A stretch of 64,000 nt of DNA from the NCBI RefSeq assembly GCF_014648355.1, contig NZ_BMQY01000002.1, forward strand, positions 580,389 to 644,388, in the 5' to 3' direction. The DNA comes from Couchioplanes azureus (GTDB lineage: Bacteria; Actinomycetota; Actinomycetes; Mycobacteriales; Micromonosporaceae). The first letter of the stretch is position 1, and each line of letters begins with the position of its first letter. The position numbers and the translations under genes are program-made. Shown piece by piece: positions 21,597-32,192 of this stretch. The notes beneath the pieces were generated by a model, which was not told the DNA's origin, did not search any database, and saw nothing but the letters and a program-made list of their open reading frames with translations.

Positions 21597-22622
21597 TCAT
21601 GCCCACCGCGGATGCGCCCTACGCGCCCGGGTCAGGTCCCTGCCGGTGGTCAGCAGGTCGGCGACGAGCGCGGGTGCGACGTTGCCGCCGGTGAGCAGGA
21701 CGCCGACCGTACGGTGGATGCCGCGCTCGGCCACCCGCAGCGCGCCGGCGAGCGCGGCCGCGCCGGACGGTTCGGCCAGGAGCCGCAGCTCCGACATGAC
21801 CAGCCGGAACGCCTCCGCGATGGCGTCGTCGCCGACCCGTACCGCGCCGATCCCCGCCTCGTGCAGGATGCCGAACGGCAGCGCGCCGACGCACGTGGGC
21901 CGCAGGCCGTCGGCGAGGGTCGGGGCCGGGACGACCGGCACCCGGCGACCGGCCTCGAGGCTGCGGGCCAGCGAGTCGCAGCCGACCGGCTCGACGCCGT
22001 ACAGGTCGATGCGCCGGCCGGTCGCCGCCAAACTCGCCCCGGCGGCGCCTCCCCCGCCGCCGACCGGGACGACGAGGGCGTCCAGCGGCGTGCCGGCCCG
22101 CTCCGCCTCCTCGATCAGCTCGAGGGCGGCCGTGCCCTGCCCGGCGACGACGTCCGGATGGTCGTACGCGTCGATCACGGCGTACCCGGTCTCGGTGGCG
22201 ATGCCCTCGACCAGCCGCAGCCGCTCCTCGGCGCCCGCACCACCCACCACGACGCGCGCACCGGCCGCCTCCGCCTGCCGCACCTTGGTCGCGGGCGCAT
22301 CCGGCGGCAGCACCACGACCGCGGCGAGCCCGTGCCGGCGGGCGGCGAGCGCGACGGCCAGCGCGTGGTTGCCGGTGCTCTGGCAGACGACGCCGGTCGC
22401 ACCCCCGGCCGCGGCCAGCCGCCCCACGGCGACGGTCGCGCCCCGCATCTTGTACGAGCCGCCGTCCTGCAGGTTCTCCGCCTTGAACAGCAGCCGTGTC
22501 CCGGCCCGGGCGTCGAGGCCCGCCGAGCGCACCACGGGCGTACGCACGACCCGCCCGTCGAGGAACCGCGCCGCCGCCTCCACGTCGGAGCGCGCGAGCC
22601 GCCGCGTGACCGCCATCCCCAT
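21597..22622 (-). CDS. PLP-dependent threonine/serine dehydratase
   Basis: This 341-residue fold-type II PLP enzyme should deaminate L-threonine or L-serine to 2-oxobutyrate or pyruvate. The PLP Lys is in GSYKMRGA (~residue 56), the phosphate loop is VPVGGGGGAAG and STGNHALA binds substrate. The C-terminal EPSGAAALAG region is typical. It lacks the C-terminal ACT regulatory domains of biosynthetic IlvA, so it is of the catabolic/short type; diaminopropionate or hydroxyaspartate lyase activity is also possible. ATG 22622 gives the standard N-terminus (AVTRRLARSDVEAA). Confidence 0.87.
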   Translation of the reverse strand: MGMAVTRRLARSDVEAAARFLDGRVVRTPVVRSAGLDARAGTRLLFKAENLQDGGSYKMRGATVAVGRLAAAGGATGVVCQSTGNHALAVALAARRHGLAAVVVLPPDAPATKVRQAEAAGARVVVGGAGAEERLRLVEGIATETGYAVIDAYDHPDVVAGQGTAALELIEEAERAGTPLDALVVPVGGGGGAAGASLAATGRRIDLYGVEPVGCDSLARSLEAGRRVPVVPAPTLADGLRPTCVGALPFGILHEAGIGAVRVGDDAIAEAFRLVMSELRLLAEPSGAAALAGALRVAERGIHRTVGVLLTGGNVAPALVADLLTTGRDLTRARRAHPRWA

Positions 22623-22734
22623 GCCCGTTCCCCCGCTCGATCGACCGACGGGCCCGAGTCTCACAGCGAACGCCCGGCGCGGCCTCGGTCCGCGGGTGGA
22701 TCATGGGCCCGGCGGGTCTGCGACTTTCGGCGGA

Positions 22735-22740
22735 TACGCT
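22735..22740 (+). promoter_or_regulatory. -10 element of a leaderless transcript (mug)
   Basis: TACGCT lies 6 nt before the ATG at 22747; no Shine-Dalgarno. Confidence 0.55.
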
Positions 22741-22746
22741 CGGCGC

Positions 22747-23325
22747 ATGACGCCCCGGCCCGCACCGCCTCCCTCCCCGCGGGTCCGGCCCACCGCCGCG
22801 GAGGTCGCGGCGGCCGCGGGCCGGACGATCCCGGACCTGGTCGGCCCGGGTCTGCGGGTGCTGTTCTCCGGTATCAACCCGAGCCTGTACTCGGCCGCGA
22901 CCGGCCACCACTTCGCGCGACCCGGCAACCGCTTCTGGCCGGCCCTGCACCGCTCCGGCTTCACACCGCGGCTGCTGCACCCGTCCGAGCAGTGGTCGCT
23001 GCCGGAGGCCGGGCTCGGCATCACCAACGTGGTGGCCCGGGCCACCGCCCGGGCCGACGAACTGTCCACGGCGGAGCTGGTGGCGGGCGGCGAGATCCTG
23101 GCCGCGCTGACCGGCCGGTGGCGGCCCCGGTTCCTGGCGGTGCTCGGCGTGACGGCGTACCGGACCGCCTTCGCCCGGCCCAAGGCGACGATGGGCCCCC
23201 AGGCCGAGCGCATCGCGGGCGTCCCGGTGTGGGTCCTGCCCAACCCGAGCGGCCTGAACGCCCACTACACGGCCGACACCCTCGCCGCGGCATTCGCCGA
23301 GCTCAGAGAGGCGGCCGACCGGTGA
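22747..23325 (+). CDS. mug: G/U mismatch-specific DNA glycosylase
   Basis: This 192-residue uracil-DNA glycosylase-superfamily enzyme removes U or damaged pyrimidines opposite G in base-excision repair. The active-site motif GINPSLYS (~residues 44-51) and the DNA-intercalating motif NPSGLNAHYT (~165-174) are both present, with the Asn of GINPS as in Mug/TDG. HHFARPGNRFWPALH is the conserved helix between them. The first ~25 residues are a Pro-rich extension. ATG 22747 fits a leaderless mRNA. It is coupled to the next gene by a GTGA overlap. Confidence 0.93.
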   Translation: MTPRPAPPPSPRVRPTAAEVAAAAGRTIPDLVGPGLRVLFSGINPSLYSAATGHHFARPGNRFWPALHRSGFTPRLLHPSEQWSLPEAGLGITNVVARATARADELSTAELVAGGEILAALTGRWRPRFLAVLGVTAYRTAFARPKATMGPQAERIAGVPVWVLPNPSGLNAHYTADTLAAAFAELREAADR

Positions 23326-24017
23326 CGTCCGCCCGGGGTCTCACCCCGGTCCTGATCCCGAGCGTGTACCTCGGCCCGGCCGCGTGGCAGCCCGTCGCCG
23401 AGGCCATGCGTCGCCTCGGCCTCACGGCCGTCGTGCCCACACCGCCGGTGCCCGCGGTGGCCGATCCCGCGGCGGTGCTCACTACCCTGCGCGACCAGCT
23501 CACGGAGCGGGACGACCTCGTGCTCGTACCGCACAGCAACGCCGGCTTGTACGCGCCGGGGCTGGTGGCCGCCCTGCCGGTCCGCGCGGTGGTGTTCGTG
23601 GACGCGGTACTGCCACCGCCCGCCGGTGACCTGCCGGCGGCTCCCCCCGGCATGCGGGACCTGCTCCGCGAGCGGGTGGACGCGGAGGGCCTGCTGCCGC
23701 CGTGGACCGAATGGTGGCCCGAGGAAGACATCGCGCGGCTGTTCCCCGACGCGGCCACCAGGCGCAGGGTGGCGGCCGAGCAGCAGCGGATCCCGTTCGG
23801 ATACCTGTCAGCGAGGGTCGAGGTGCCGGCCGGCTGGGATCACGTCCCGGCGGCCTACCTCGCGTTCGGCGACGGCTACGCCGAGGAGCTCGCCGATGCC
23901 CGGGGCCGGGGCTGGCCGGCGCACGTCATGCCCGGCGGTCACCTCCACATGCTGTGCGACCCGGACGCGGTGGCGGCCGAAATCGTACGGCTGGCCCGAA
24001 CCTCCCTACCGGCCTGA
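23322..24017 (+). CDS. Alpha/beta-hydrolase-like protein
   Basis: This ~231-residue protein has the alpha/beta-hydrolase pattern: TPVLIPSVYLGPAAW strand and oxyanion region, nucleophile elbow LVPHSNAGLYA (Ser in HSNAG), VVFVDAVLPP strand and a C-terminal catalytic His candidate in PGGHLHMLCDP. Substrate is unknown. It starts with GTG overlapping the mug stop, so the genes are translationally coupled; no functional link to DNA repair is evident. Confidence 0.75.
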   Translation: MTSARGLTPVLIPSVYLGPAAWQPVAEAMRRLGLTAVVPTPPVPAVADPAAVLTTLRDQLTERDDLVLVPHSNAGLYAPGLVAALPVRAVVFVDAVLPPPAGDLPAAPPGMRDLLRERVDAEGLLPPWTEWWPEEDIARLFPDAATRRRVAAEQQRIPFGYLSARVEVPAGWDHVPAAYLAFGDGYAEELADARGRGWPAHVMPGGHLHMLCDPDAVAAEIVRLARTSLPA

Positions 24018-24160
24018 CCGCCCATCTACCAGCCGGTGTGACCGCTTCCGCTACGCCCACGGGGACACGGGGCCGGCGGCGGCCGGCGACTTCACGGCGC
24101 GGCCGGCGGCGAGGTGCCCGGCAGGTTGCGAACGGGGTAGCGGCGGCCGCGGGCATGCCC

Positions 24161-24166
24161 TACGGT
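24161..24166 (+). promoter_or_regulatory. -10 element of a leaderless transcript (small membrane protein)
   Basis: TACGGT lies 8 nt before the GTG at 24175, with no Shine-Dalgarno. Confidence 0.45.
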
Positions 24167-24174
24167 TCCCCGCC

Positions 24175-24639
24175 GTGGGAACAATGAGCAAGATCAGTGA
24201 ATGGCGTACGAAGATCGGCCTCTGGATCGGCCTGCCGCTCTTCGCCGCCGCAGCGATAGCGTACGGCGCCACCGATCTCGTGCCCGCCTGGAAGGCGCAC
24301 AACGGCGGCGGGACGACCGGCACCTTCACCGCGGAACGCGAGGAGTGCGGCAGGCGGTCGTGCAGCTTCTACGGAGCGTGGGAGGCGGCCGGCGGCGACC
24401 GGCGGCGGAGCGATGTCAAACTGTTCGACGAGCCCGACTCGCTCGTGGTCGGACAGGCCGTCGAGGCGGTGGACACCGGCGCGAGTGGCGTGTTCGCCGC
24501 CGCGGGCGGGTCGACCTACCTCTTCGTCACCGGGTTCATGGCGGCCGGCTTCGCGGCACTCGCCGGCTGGGTCTTCGTGATCCGCAACGCCCTGCGGCGC
24601 CGGAGGCAACGGAAGGCTGCGGCGCCCGTGGCCGCGTGA
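24175..24639 (+). CDS. Two-TM membrane protein of unknown function
   Basis: This ~154-residue protein has a membrane segment near residues 16-32 (LWIGLPLFAAAAIAYGATD), an external loop of ~85 residues with a Cys pair (EECGRRSCSFYG) that may form a disulfide, and a second segment (VTGFMAAGFAALAGWVFVI), ending in a basic tail RNALRRRRQRK. The family is not recognised. The start is GTG 24175 (leaderless signal) or ATG 24184. A hairpin separates it from the convergent DUF1905 gene. Confidence 0.65.
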   Translation: MGTMSKISEWRTKIGLWIGLPLFAAAAIAYGATDLVPAWKAHNGGGTTGTFTAEREECGRRSCSFYGAWEAAGGDRRRSDVKLFDEPDSLVVGQAVEAVDTGASGVFAAAGGSTYLFVTGFMAAGFAALAGWVFVIRNALRRRRQRKAAAPVAA

Positions 24640-24649
24640 CGACGTTCGC

Positions 24650-24678
24650 TGACCGCCTCGCCGCCGGCGAGGCGGTCA
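24650..24678. terminator. Bidirectional hairpin between convergent genes
   Basis: A perfect 13-bp stem (TGACCGCCTCGCC / GGCGAGGCGGTCA) with a 3-nt loop lies between two stop codons that are 50 nt apart. Confidence 0.75.
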
Positions 24679-24688
24679 CGACCAGATC

Positions 24689-24976
24689 TCAGGGAGCCAC
24701 CGTCAGGCGCACGGTCACCGTGTCGCCCACCTCGATTCCCTCCGCCACCCGGACGGCCGACTTCACCGGCACGATGTAACGACCGTCCTTGGGCCACAGC
24801 GACGTGGTCCACCCGGTGCCGCCGATCCGGGCGCCGACCGGGATCATCCCCCACCCGTAGCTCACGAGCGCGGCGGCCGACTGCAGCTCGTGGCACTCGC
24901 GGTCCGGCACGGTGACGAAGTGCCACGGGGCCGGCCCCCGCCAGAACCACATATCGCCGCTGAACTCCAGGTCCAC
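24689..24976 (-). CDS. DUF1905 domain protein
   Basis: This 95-residue single-domain protein matches DUF1905: it begins MDLEFSGDMWFWRGPAPWHF, continues VTVPDRECHEL, IPVGARIGGTGWTTSLWP and YIVPVK, and ends TVTVRLTVAP. These small beta-barrels occur alone or fused to YdeI-like domains; function unknown. GTG 24976 is chosen because the N-terminus then matches the family and TATCCT lies 6 nt upstream. Confidence 0.85.
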   Translation of the reverse strand: MDLEFSGDMWFWRGPAPWHFVTVPDRECHELQSAAALVSYGWGMIPVGARIGGTGWTTSLWPKDGRYIVPVKSAVRVAEGIEVGDTVTVRLTVAP

Positions 24977-24982
24977 CCGGTC

Positions 24983-24988
24983 AGGATA
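24983..24988 (-). promoter_or_regulatory. -10 element of a leaderless transcript (DUF1905 gene)
   Basis: TATCCT on the minus strand lies 6 nt before the GTG at 24976. Confidence 0.5.
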
Positions 24989-25083
24989 GAAGCCGCGGCG
25001 CACCGCACTCCCGCTGCCGCGGATCAGGCCGTACCCGATGCGGCGTCCGGCCCGACCGCGCCCTGCGGTGGGTGGTCGGCGGC

Positions 25084-27021
25084 TCAGGGCTCGATCGGCG
25101 TCGGGACCGGGATGATGACCGGTTCCACCTCCGGGGTGAGAGGGCTGCTGTCGGCGAACTGGGTGCGGTACAGCTCCGCATACAGACCGCCGGCGGCCAC
25201 CAGGTCGGCGTGGTTGCCGCGTTCGACGATGCGGCCGTCGTCGAGGACCAGGATCTGGTCGGCCTCGCGGACGGTGGACAGCCGGTGGGCGATGACCAGT
25301 GCGGTGCGGCCCGCCAGTGCCGCGGACAGCGCCCGCTGGACGGCGGCCTCGGACTCGCTGTCGAGGTGGGCGGTCGCCTCGTCCAGGATGACGATGGACG
25401 GCTGCTTGAGCAGCAGGCGGGCGATCGCGAGGCGCTGCTTCTCGCCGCCGGAGAACCGGTAGCCGCGCTCGCCGACCACCGTGTCCAGGCCGTCGGGCAG
25501 GGACCGGACGAGATCGGCGACCTGCGCGCCGCGCAGCGCCTCCCACATCTGTTCCTCGGTGGCGCCGGGGCGGGCGTAGCGCAGGTTCTCGGCGATGGTC
25601 TCGTGGAAGAGGTGGGAATCCTGGGTGACCACGCCGATGGTGTCGCGCAGCGAGTCGAGGGTGGCGTCGCGCACGTCGATGCCGCCGACGCGGACCGCGC
25701 CCTCGGTCACGTCGTAGACCCGGGACACGAGCATGGAGGTCGTGGACTTGCCGGCGCCGGACGGGCCGACGAGGGCCACCATCTGTCCCGGCTCGACGGT
25801 GAAGTCGACGCCGCGCAGCACGGGGGCGTTCTCCGTGCGGTCCAGCGCCGACACGTCCTCCAGCGTGGCCAGGGAGACCTCGGCGGCGCTCGGATACCGG
25901 AAGTGCACGTCGCGGAACTCGAGCCGGCCCGCGCCGGCCGGGATGGCGACCGCGCCGGGCTTCTCCTCGATGCCCGGCCTGAGGTCGAGCACCTCGAACA
26001 CCCGGTCGAAGGAGACCAGCGCGCTCATCACGTCGACGCGGACGTTGCTGAGCGCGGTCAGCGGACCGTAGAGCCGGGTGAGCAGCAGCGCGAGGGTCAC
26101 GACGGTGCCGGCGGTGACGCTGCCGGTGACCGCGAGCCAGCCGCCCAGGCCGTAGGTGAGGGCCTGCGCGAGGGAGGCGACCAGCAGCATCGCCACGAAG
26201 AAGGTGCGGGAATACATGGCCTGCTGCACGCCGATGTCGCGGACCCGCTGGGCGCGCTCGCCGAAGCGGGCCGCCTCCGTCTCCGGGCGCCCGAACAGCT
26301 TGACCAGCAGGGCCCCGGAGACGTTGAAGCGCTCGGTCATCGTCGCGTTCATCTTGGCGTCGAGGTTGTAGGACTCGCGGGTGATCTCGGCGAGGCGCTT
26401 GCCCACCCGGCGCGCCGGGATGATGAACAGCGGCAGCAGCACGAGCGAGAGCACGGTGATCTGCCACGAGAGGCTGAACATCACGGCCGCGGTGAGCACG
26501 AGCTGGATCACGTTGCTGACCACGCCGGACAGTGTCGACGTGAACGCCCGCTGAGCCCCGGTGACGTCGTTGTTGAGGCGGCTGACCAGCGCGCCGGTCT
26601 GGGTGCGGGTGAAGAACTGCAGGGGCATCCGCTGGACGTGGTCGTAGACCCGGGTGCGCAGGTCGAGGATGATGCCCTCGCCGATGCGGGCCGAATACCA
26701 CCGCTGGGCCAGCGACAGGAAAGCATCCACCACGGCCAGCGCGGCGATGGCGAGCGCGAGCCGGACGACGGCCGACGCGGCGTCGGCGCCGCCGGTGGTG
26801 ATCGCGTTGACGACGTGGCCAGCGAGCACCGGGGTGGCGACGCCGATGCCCGCGGCCAGCACGACCGTGACGAGGAAGACGAGGATGTCGCGCCGGTAGG
26901 GCCGGGCGAACCGCAGAATGCGCCGGGTCGTGCCCTGGCTGAGCCGGTGCTGGGTGACCCGGTCGGAATTCTGAATCGAGCGCAGCATGGCCCAGCTCGA
27001 TCCACCGGACATGGGCCCCAT
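25084..27021 (-). CDS. ABC exporter, fused permease and ATPase
   Basis: This 645-residue half-transporter has an N-terminal six-helix membrane domain (~40-345) and a C-terminal ATPase: Walker A GPSGAGKST, Q-loop GVVTQDSHLF, signature FSGGEKQRLAIARLL, Walker B IVILDEATAHLD and H-loop VIAHRLS. It would work as a homodimer exporting a lipid, drug or peptide; no substrate clue is nearby. The ATPase has an insert (VSLATLEDVSALDRTENAP) before the A-loop strand. ATG 27021 has a strong Shine-Dalgarno (GGGAGG). The C-terminal tail ends PVIIPVPTPIEP. Confidence 0.93.
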   Translation of the reverse strand: MGPMSGGSSWAMLRSIQNSDRVTQHRLSQGTTRRILRFARPYRRDILVFLVTVVLAAGIGVATPVLAGHVVNAITTGGADAASAVVRLALAIAALAVVDAFLSLAQRWYSARIGEGIILDLRTRVYDHVQRMPLQFFTRTQTGALVSRLNNDVTGAQRAFTSTLSGVVSNVIQLVLTAAVMFSLSWQITVLSLVLLPLFIIPARRVGKRLAEITRESYNLDAKMNATMTERFNVSGALLVKLFGRPETEAARFGERAQRVRDIGVQQAMYSRTFFVAMLLVASLAQALTYGLGGWLAVTGSVTAGTVVTLALLLTRLYGPLTALSNVRVDVMSALVSFDRVFEVLDLRPGIEEKPGAVAIPAGAGRLEFRDVHFRYPSAAEVSLATLEDVSALDRTENAPVLRGVDFTVEPGQMVALVGPSGAGKSTTSMLVSRVYDVTEGAVRVGGIDVRDATLDSLRDTIGVVTQDSHLFHETIAENLRYARPGATEEQMWEALRGAQVADLVRSLPDGLDTVVGERGYRFSGGEKQRLAIARLLLKQPSIVILDEATAHLDSESEAAVQRALSAALAGRTALVIAHRLSTVREADQILVLDDGRIVERGNHADLVAAGGLYAELYRTQFADSSPLTPEVEPVIIPVPTPIEP

Positions 27022-27117
27022 GCGTCACCTCCCAGGCGTCGTTCTGCTCAGCAGGCCACAAGTGTGCCCGCTGGGTATGACAACCCGAGCGGTAACCCCG
27101 TTGTTCCTCGTCGGTCC

Positions 27118-27897
27118 TTACTCCGTCCCGGCCAGGTCACGCAGCCGGCGCGTCTGTGCCTCCCGTTCGCTGCGGTCCTGCTCCTCGTACGAGCGCACCG
27201 ACGCCCCCGCCAGCAGCGCCTTGATCTCCGCCACCGCGCCGCCGTCCGCGGACAGCACGGCCGCGGCGAGATCCGAGACCGCGGCGTCCAGCTGGTCGCG
27301 GGGGACGACGGCGGTGGCCAGGCCGATTCGGTCCGCCTCGTCCGCCGCGATCCGCCGGCCGGTGACGCAGATCTCCAGCGCCCGGGACGGGCCGACGAGC
27401 TCGGTGAGCCGCTTGGTGCCGCCGAGGTCCGGGACCAGGCCGAGGGTCACCTCGGCCATGGAGAAGCGGGCGTCGTCGGCGAGAATCCGCATGTCGCAGT
27501 TGAGGGCGAGCTGGAATCCGGCGCCGATGGCATGCCCCTGGACGGCCGCGATCGTGACCAGCGACGGCCGCCGCAACCATGTGAAGGCTTCCTGGAAGCC
27601 GGCAATGCGATCCGCGCACTCTTCCGGTGACAAGCGGGCGAGGGCGGGTAGCGAAGAATCGCCCTCTCCCCGCGCCACCGACAAGTCGAGTCCGGCGGAA
27701 AAAGAGCGTCCCGCTCCTTGGACAATGACGACTCGTACGTCCCCCGGCATTTTCCGGGAAATGTCGACGAGCTCGGACCACATCGCCGGCGTCTGCGCAT
27801 TGAGCACATCGGGCCGGTTCAACGTCACCGTCGCGACCGGCCCGTCCTGCTGATACCGAACACCGGCCTCTGATCCGGGGGTTATGCTGGTCGTCAC
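27118..27897 (-). CDS. Enoyl-CoA hydratase/isomerase family protein
   Basis: This 259-residue crotonase-fold enzyme acts on acyl-CoA thioesters. The first oxyanion strand is GAGRSFSAGLDL and the second GHAIGAGFQLALNCDMRI. The Glu at the usual hydratase positions is seen only in the second site (SMAEVTLGLVPDLGG), so hydratase versus isomerase activity cannot be fixed. Codons in the first third are less GC-rich than in neighbours. It starts with GTG 27897 overlapping the stop of the HTH gene (GTGA), so expression is coupled to it. Confidence 0.88.
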   Translation of the reverse strand: MTTSITPGSEAGVRYQQDGPVATVTLNRPDVLNAQTPAMWSELVDISRKMPGDVRVVIVQGAGRSFSAGLDLSVARGEGDSSLPALARLSPEECADRIAGFQEAFTWLRRPSLVTIAAVQGHAIGAGFQLALNCDMRILADDARFSMAEVTLGLVPDLGGTKRLTELVGPSRALEICVTGRRIAADEADRIGLATAVVPRDQLDAAVSDLAAAVLSADGGAVAEIKALLAGASVRSYEEQDRSEREAQTRRLRDLAGTE

Positions 27898-28121
27898 GCC
27901 TTCTTGCGACGCCGCGCGCCGCCCCGCTGGCGCAGTTGCACGCCCGACTCGGTGAGCACCCGGTGCACGAAGCCGTACGACCGTCCGGTGGATGCGGCCA
28001 AGGCACGAATGCTCTCGCCGGAGGTGTAGCGCTTCACCAGGTCTTTGGCGAGCGTCTGGCGCTCGCTTCCGACGATTCGACGACCCTTCTCAGTGCTGGT
28101 GGCTGTGCCCGTGGCTGCCAT
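27894..28121 (-). CDS. Small helix-turn-helix DNA-binding protein
   Basis: This 75-residue protein has a basic N-terminus, a helix LAKDLVKRYTSGESIRALA and the HTH AASTGRSYGFVHRVLTESGV (~40-59), then a very basic tail GGARRRKKA. It is a widely conserved small actinobacterial DNA-binding protein; its regulon is unknown to me. ATG 28121 has GAGGA upstream. It is the first gene of a two-gene unit with the enoyl-CoA hydratase. Confidence 0.85.
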   Translation of the reverse strand: MAATGTATSTEKGRRIVGSERQTLAKDLVKRYTSGESIRALAASTGRSYGFVHRVLTESGVQLRQRGGARRRKKA

Positions 28122-28642
28122 GTTGAATCCTCACGTCCCAGACTGTGCGGTTCGATACGGTCCCACCTATTAGACCGCCTCCAACGATCATGCGCTAGGT
28201 ATCTCGGCTTAGCGAACGTGCCCTTTTGGCGGTGTCAGGAACCCGACGATGACCACGCTCATCAATGTCAGACAGTTGCCGGAGCGGCCCGATCGAGCGC
28301 CAATGAAGGGCCCGGGACGCCTTTCGCCGGGGCGCCGGCACCGCTTCCGGCACCGCCCGGGCCCACCCGATCAAGGGTTGTTGACCTGCACAAACATCAT
28401 CCGGCCGAGGGACCGACAACGCTGTCACGCAGCGTCTAACGAGCGTTCACCCAGAGGCACGATCTTGCCGCCCCCGGGCCCCACCGGCAGCGTCCGGACG
28501 CGCCGCCGGGAGGCCGCGAGGGGCTGGATGCCCGATCGACGTCGCACTGTCTGTGTGGGCACCAGTTGACAACTGACGATGCCCATGATCCCCGATCAAG
28601 CGCGGCCAGGGCCCGCCGCGACGGGCGGGATGGTGGGCGGGA
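28122..28642. other. 521-nt intergenic region, no supported gene
   Basis: This lies upstream of the HTH gene and downstream of the ABC-F gene. It holds a 13-bp palindrome CAGTTGACAACTG at 28563-28575 and TTGTTGACC near 28380, but no clear terminator or promoter pair. Open frames here have no recognisable protein features. Confidence 0.5.
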
Positions 28643-30247
<1,605 letters not shown>

Positions 30248-30503
30248 GAGGAGGCGTCTCGCTCTCGGGGAGAAGGCTGGCTCAGGGCACACGGAAGCGC
30301 CGGCCGGTATATCACACGGTCGGCGCGGGGCAGTCAGCCTTCGCAGAGCAGCACCCGACGATTGTACCGGGCGCCCCGCGCGCCCACCCACCCGATTAGG
30401 CGGCGTGATCATCGGGTACACGCCCCGGCACGTGCCGCCACAGACCGACGAGGGCCTGCGGCCGGTGGGCCGAGTTGCGCGGGCCGGTGCCCGGGAGGAC
30501 GAG

Positions 30504-31421
30504 ATGGAACTCAACGAGAACGCCGAGATCGACACCAGCCAGATCGACGACCGGCGCTCCTCCGGTGGCGGAGGAGGCGGCTTCGGCGGCCTGCCCATCG
30601 GCGGTGGCGGCCTGAGCGGCATCATCGTGACCGTGCTGCTCGCCGTCGTCGGCGGCTACTTCGGCATCAACACCCTCGGCGGCGACGGCGGGGCTCCGCA
30701 GAGCGGCGACAACACGGAGCTGAAGCAGAAGTGCGCGCAGACCCAGAAGCTCCAGCAGCTGGACTGCCGCAACGCGCTGTACGTCAACGCGATCCAGGAC
30801 TACTGGGTGGACGCGTACCCGCAGCACTTCGGGGAGCCGTACCAGCCGGCCAAGACGGTGTTCTTCGCCCGGGCCGTCAGGACGCAGTGCGGTGCCGCCG
30901 ATTCCGGCGTCGGCCCGTTCTACTGCCCCGCGGACGACCAGGTCTACATCGACCTGACCTTCTACCGGCAGCTGGCGGACCAGCTCGGGGCGCCGGGCGA
31001 GTTCGCACAGCCGTACGTGCTCGCCCACGAGTACGGGCACCACATCCAGGACATCTCCGGCACCGAGAGCGCGATGCGCCGCGCCCAGCAGCGCGACCCG
31101 GACCAGGCGAACCCGCTGTCGGTCAAGCTCGAACTGCAGGCCGACTGCTACGCCGGCGTGTGGGCCAGGAACGCGACCGGCGCCGACGACCGCAGCGGCC
31201 GGAAACTGTTCAAGAGCATCACCGCGCAGGACATCCAGGAGGGCCTCGACACCGCCGCCCAGATCGGCGACGACACCCTGCAGAAGCGCGGCGGGGGCAC
31301 CATCAACCCGGCCGAGTTCACCCACGGCACGAGCGCGCAACGGCAGCAGTGGTTCCAGACGGGGTTCGACAGCGGCTCACCGAAGAGCTGCGACACCTTC
31401 GCCGCGGGGGCCGTGTCCTGA
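30504..31421 (+). CDS. Neutral zinc metallopeptidase, YpfJ family
   Basis: This ~305-residue protein has a Gly-rich N-terminus (SSGGGGGGFGG), one membrane anchor (~37-57, SGIIVTVLLAVVGGYFGI) and an extracytoplasmic peptidase domain. The zinc motif HEYGHH is at ~174-179 and a downstream ELQADCYAGVWA Glu likely completes the site. Cys pairs (CAQTQ...DCRN and AVRTQCG...YCPAD) may be disulfides. Substrate unknown. ATG 30504 has GGGAGG 7 nt upstream; the frame is open further up but the family start is here. Confidence 0.92.
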   Translation: MELNENAEIDTSQIDDRRSSGGGGGGFGGLPIGGGGLSGIIVTVLLAVVGGYFGINTLGGDGGAPQSGDNTELKQKCAQTQKLQQLDCRNALYVNAIQDYWVDAYPQHFGEPYQPAKTVFFARAVRTQCGAADSGVGPFYCPADDQVYIDLTFYRQLADQLGAPGEFAQPYVLAHEYGHHIQDISGTESAMRRAQQRDPDQANPLSVKLELQADCYAGVWARNATGADDRSGRKLFKSITAQDIQEGLDTAAQIGDDTLQKRGGGTINPAEFTHGTSAQRQQWFQTGFDSGSPKSCDTFAAGAVS

Positions 31422-31592
31422 CCACCCCCGCCGGGCCGGGCCGGAAAACCCGTTGTCCGCGGGTGTCGGCGGGCGGCACCATGGCCGCGTGACCGTACCG
31501 AGCCTGCCGAAGCCCGCTGCCGCCGCCGCACCCGTCCGGGTAGCGCGACAGCAGCGTAGTCCCGGCGGCCCTGCGGTCCCCGCACCCGTGTC

Positions 31593-32186
31593 ATGACCGG
31601 GGCTTTCCTGGCCGGCGTCGTCGCCGGCTACGGCGTCGCCGTGCCCGTGGGCGCCATCGCCGTCCTGATCGCCGGCCTCAGCGCACGCACCTCGCTGCGG
31701 GTCGGCGCCGCCGCGGGCCTGGGGGCGGCCACCGCCGACGGCGCGTACGCCCTCCTCGCCGTGCTCGGAGGGGCCGCCCTGGCCGGGGTCATCGCCCCGA
31801 TCGCCGCTCCCCTGCGCTGGGCCGCCGCCGCGGTCCTGCTCCTGCTCGCGGCGCACACCGCCTGGTCAGCGCTCACCAAGCCGGCGACCACCCGCGAAAC
31901 GGACCGGACCACCCCGCTGGGGGCGTACGCCGGCATCCTGGGCCTCACGATGCTCAACCCGGCCACCGTCGTCTACTTCGCCGCGCTGGTCCTCGGCCGT
32001 GGCGGCGAGGGCGGCGGCGCCTGGTTCGTCCTCGGGGCGTTCCTGGCCTCGGCGAGCTGGCAACTGCTGATCGCCGCCAGCGGCGCGCTCGCCGGCCGCT
32101 TCCTGACCGGCGAACGAGCCCGGCTCCTCACCGCCCTGGCCTCCAGCGCCGTGATCGCCGTCCTCGCCGTCGCGCTGGTGGTGTGA
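31593..32186 (+). CDS. LysE/RhtB-type exporter
   Basis: This 197-residue membrane protein has about six hydrophobic segments and the family start GVVAGYGVAVPVGAIAVLIA, with MLNPATVVYFAAL in the second half. LysE-family proteins export amino acids or related solutes by proton coupling. It is slightly shorter than average. The 3' end lies 6 nt from the convergent phosphatase gene. Confidence 0.8.
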   Translation: MTGAFLAGVVAGYGVAVPVGAIAVLIAGLSARTSLRVGAAAGLGAATADGAYALLAVLGGAALAGVIAPIAAPLRWAAAAVLLLLAAHTAWSALTKPATTRETDRTTPLGAYAGILGLTMLNPATVVYFAALVLGRGGEGGGAWFVLGAFLASASWQLLIAASGALAGRFLTGERARLLTALASSAVIAVLAVALVV

Positions 32187-32192
32187 CGCCGG

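Noticed and set aside
28249-28569. A 106-codon + frame in the gap before the ABC-F gene
   Set aside because: Arg/Pro-rich with no motif, no Shine-Dalgarno and no -10 at a leaderless distance.
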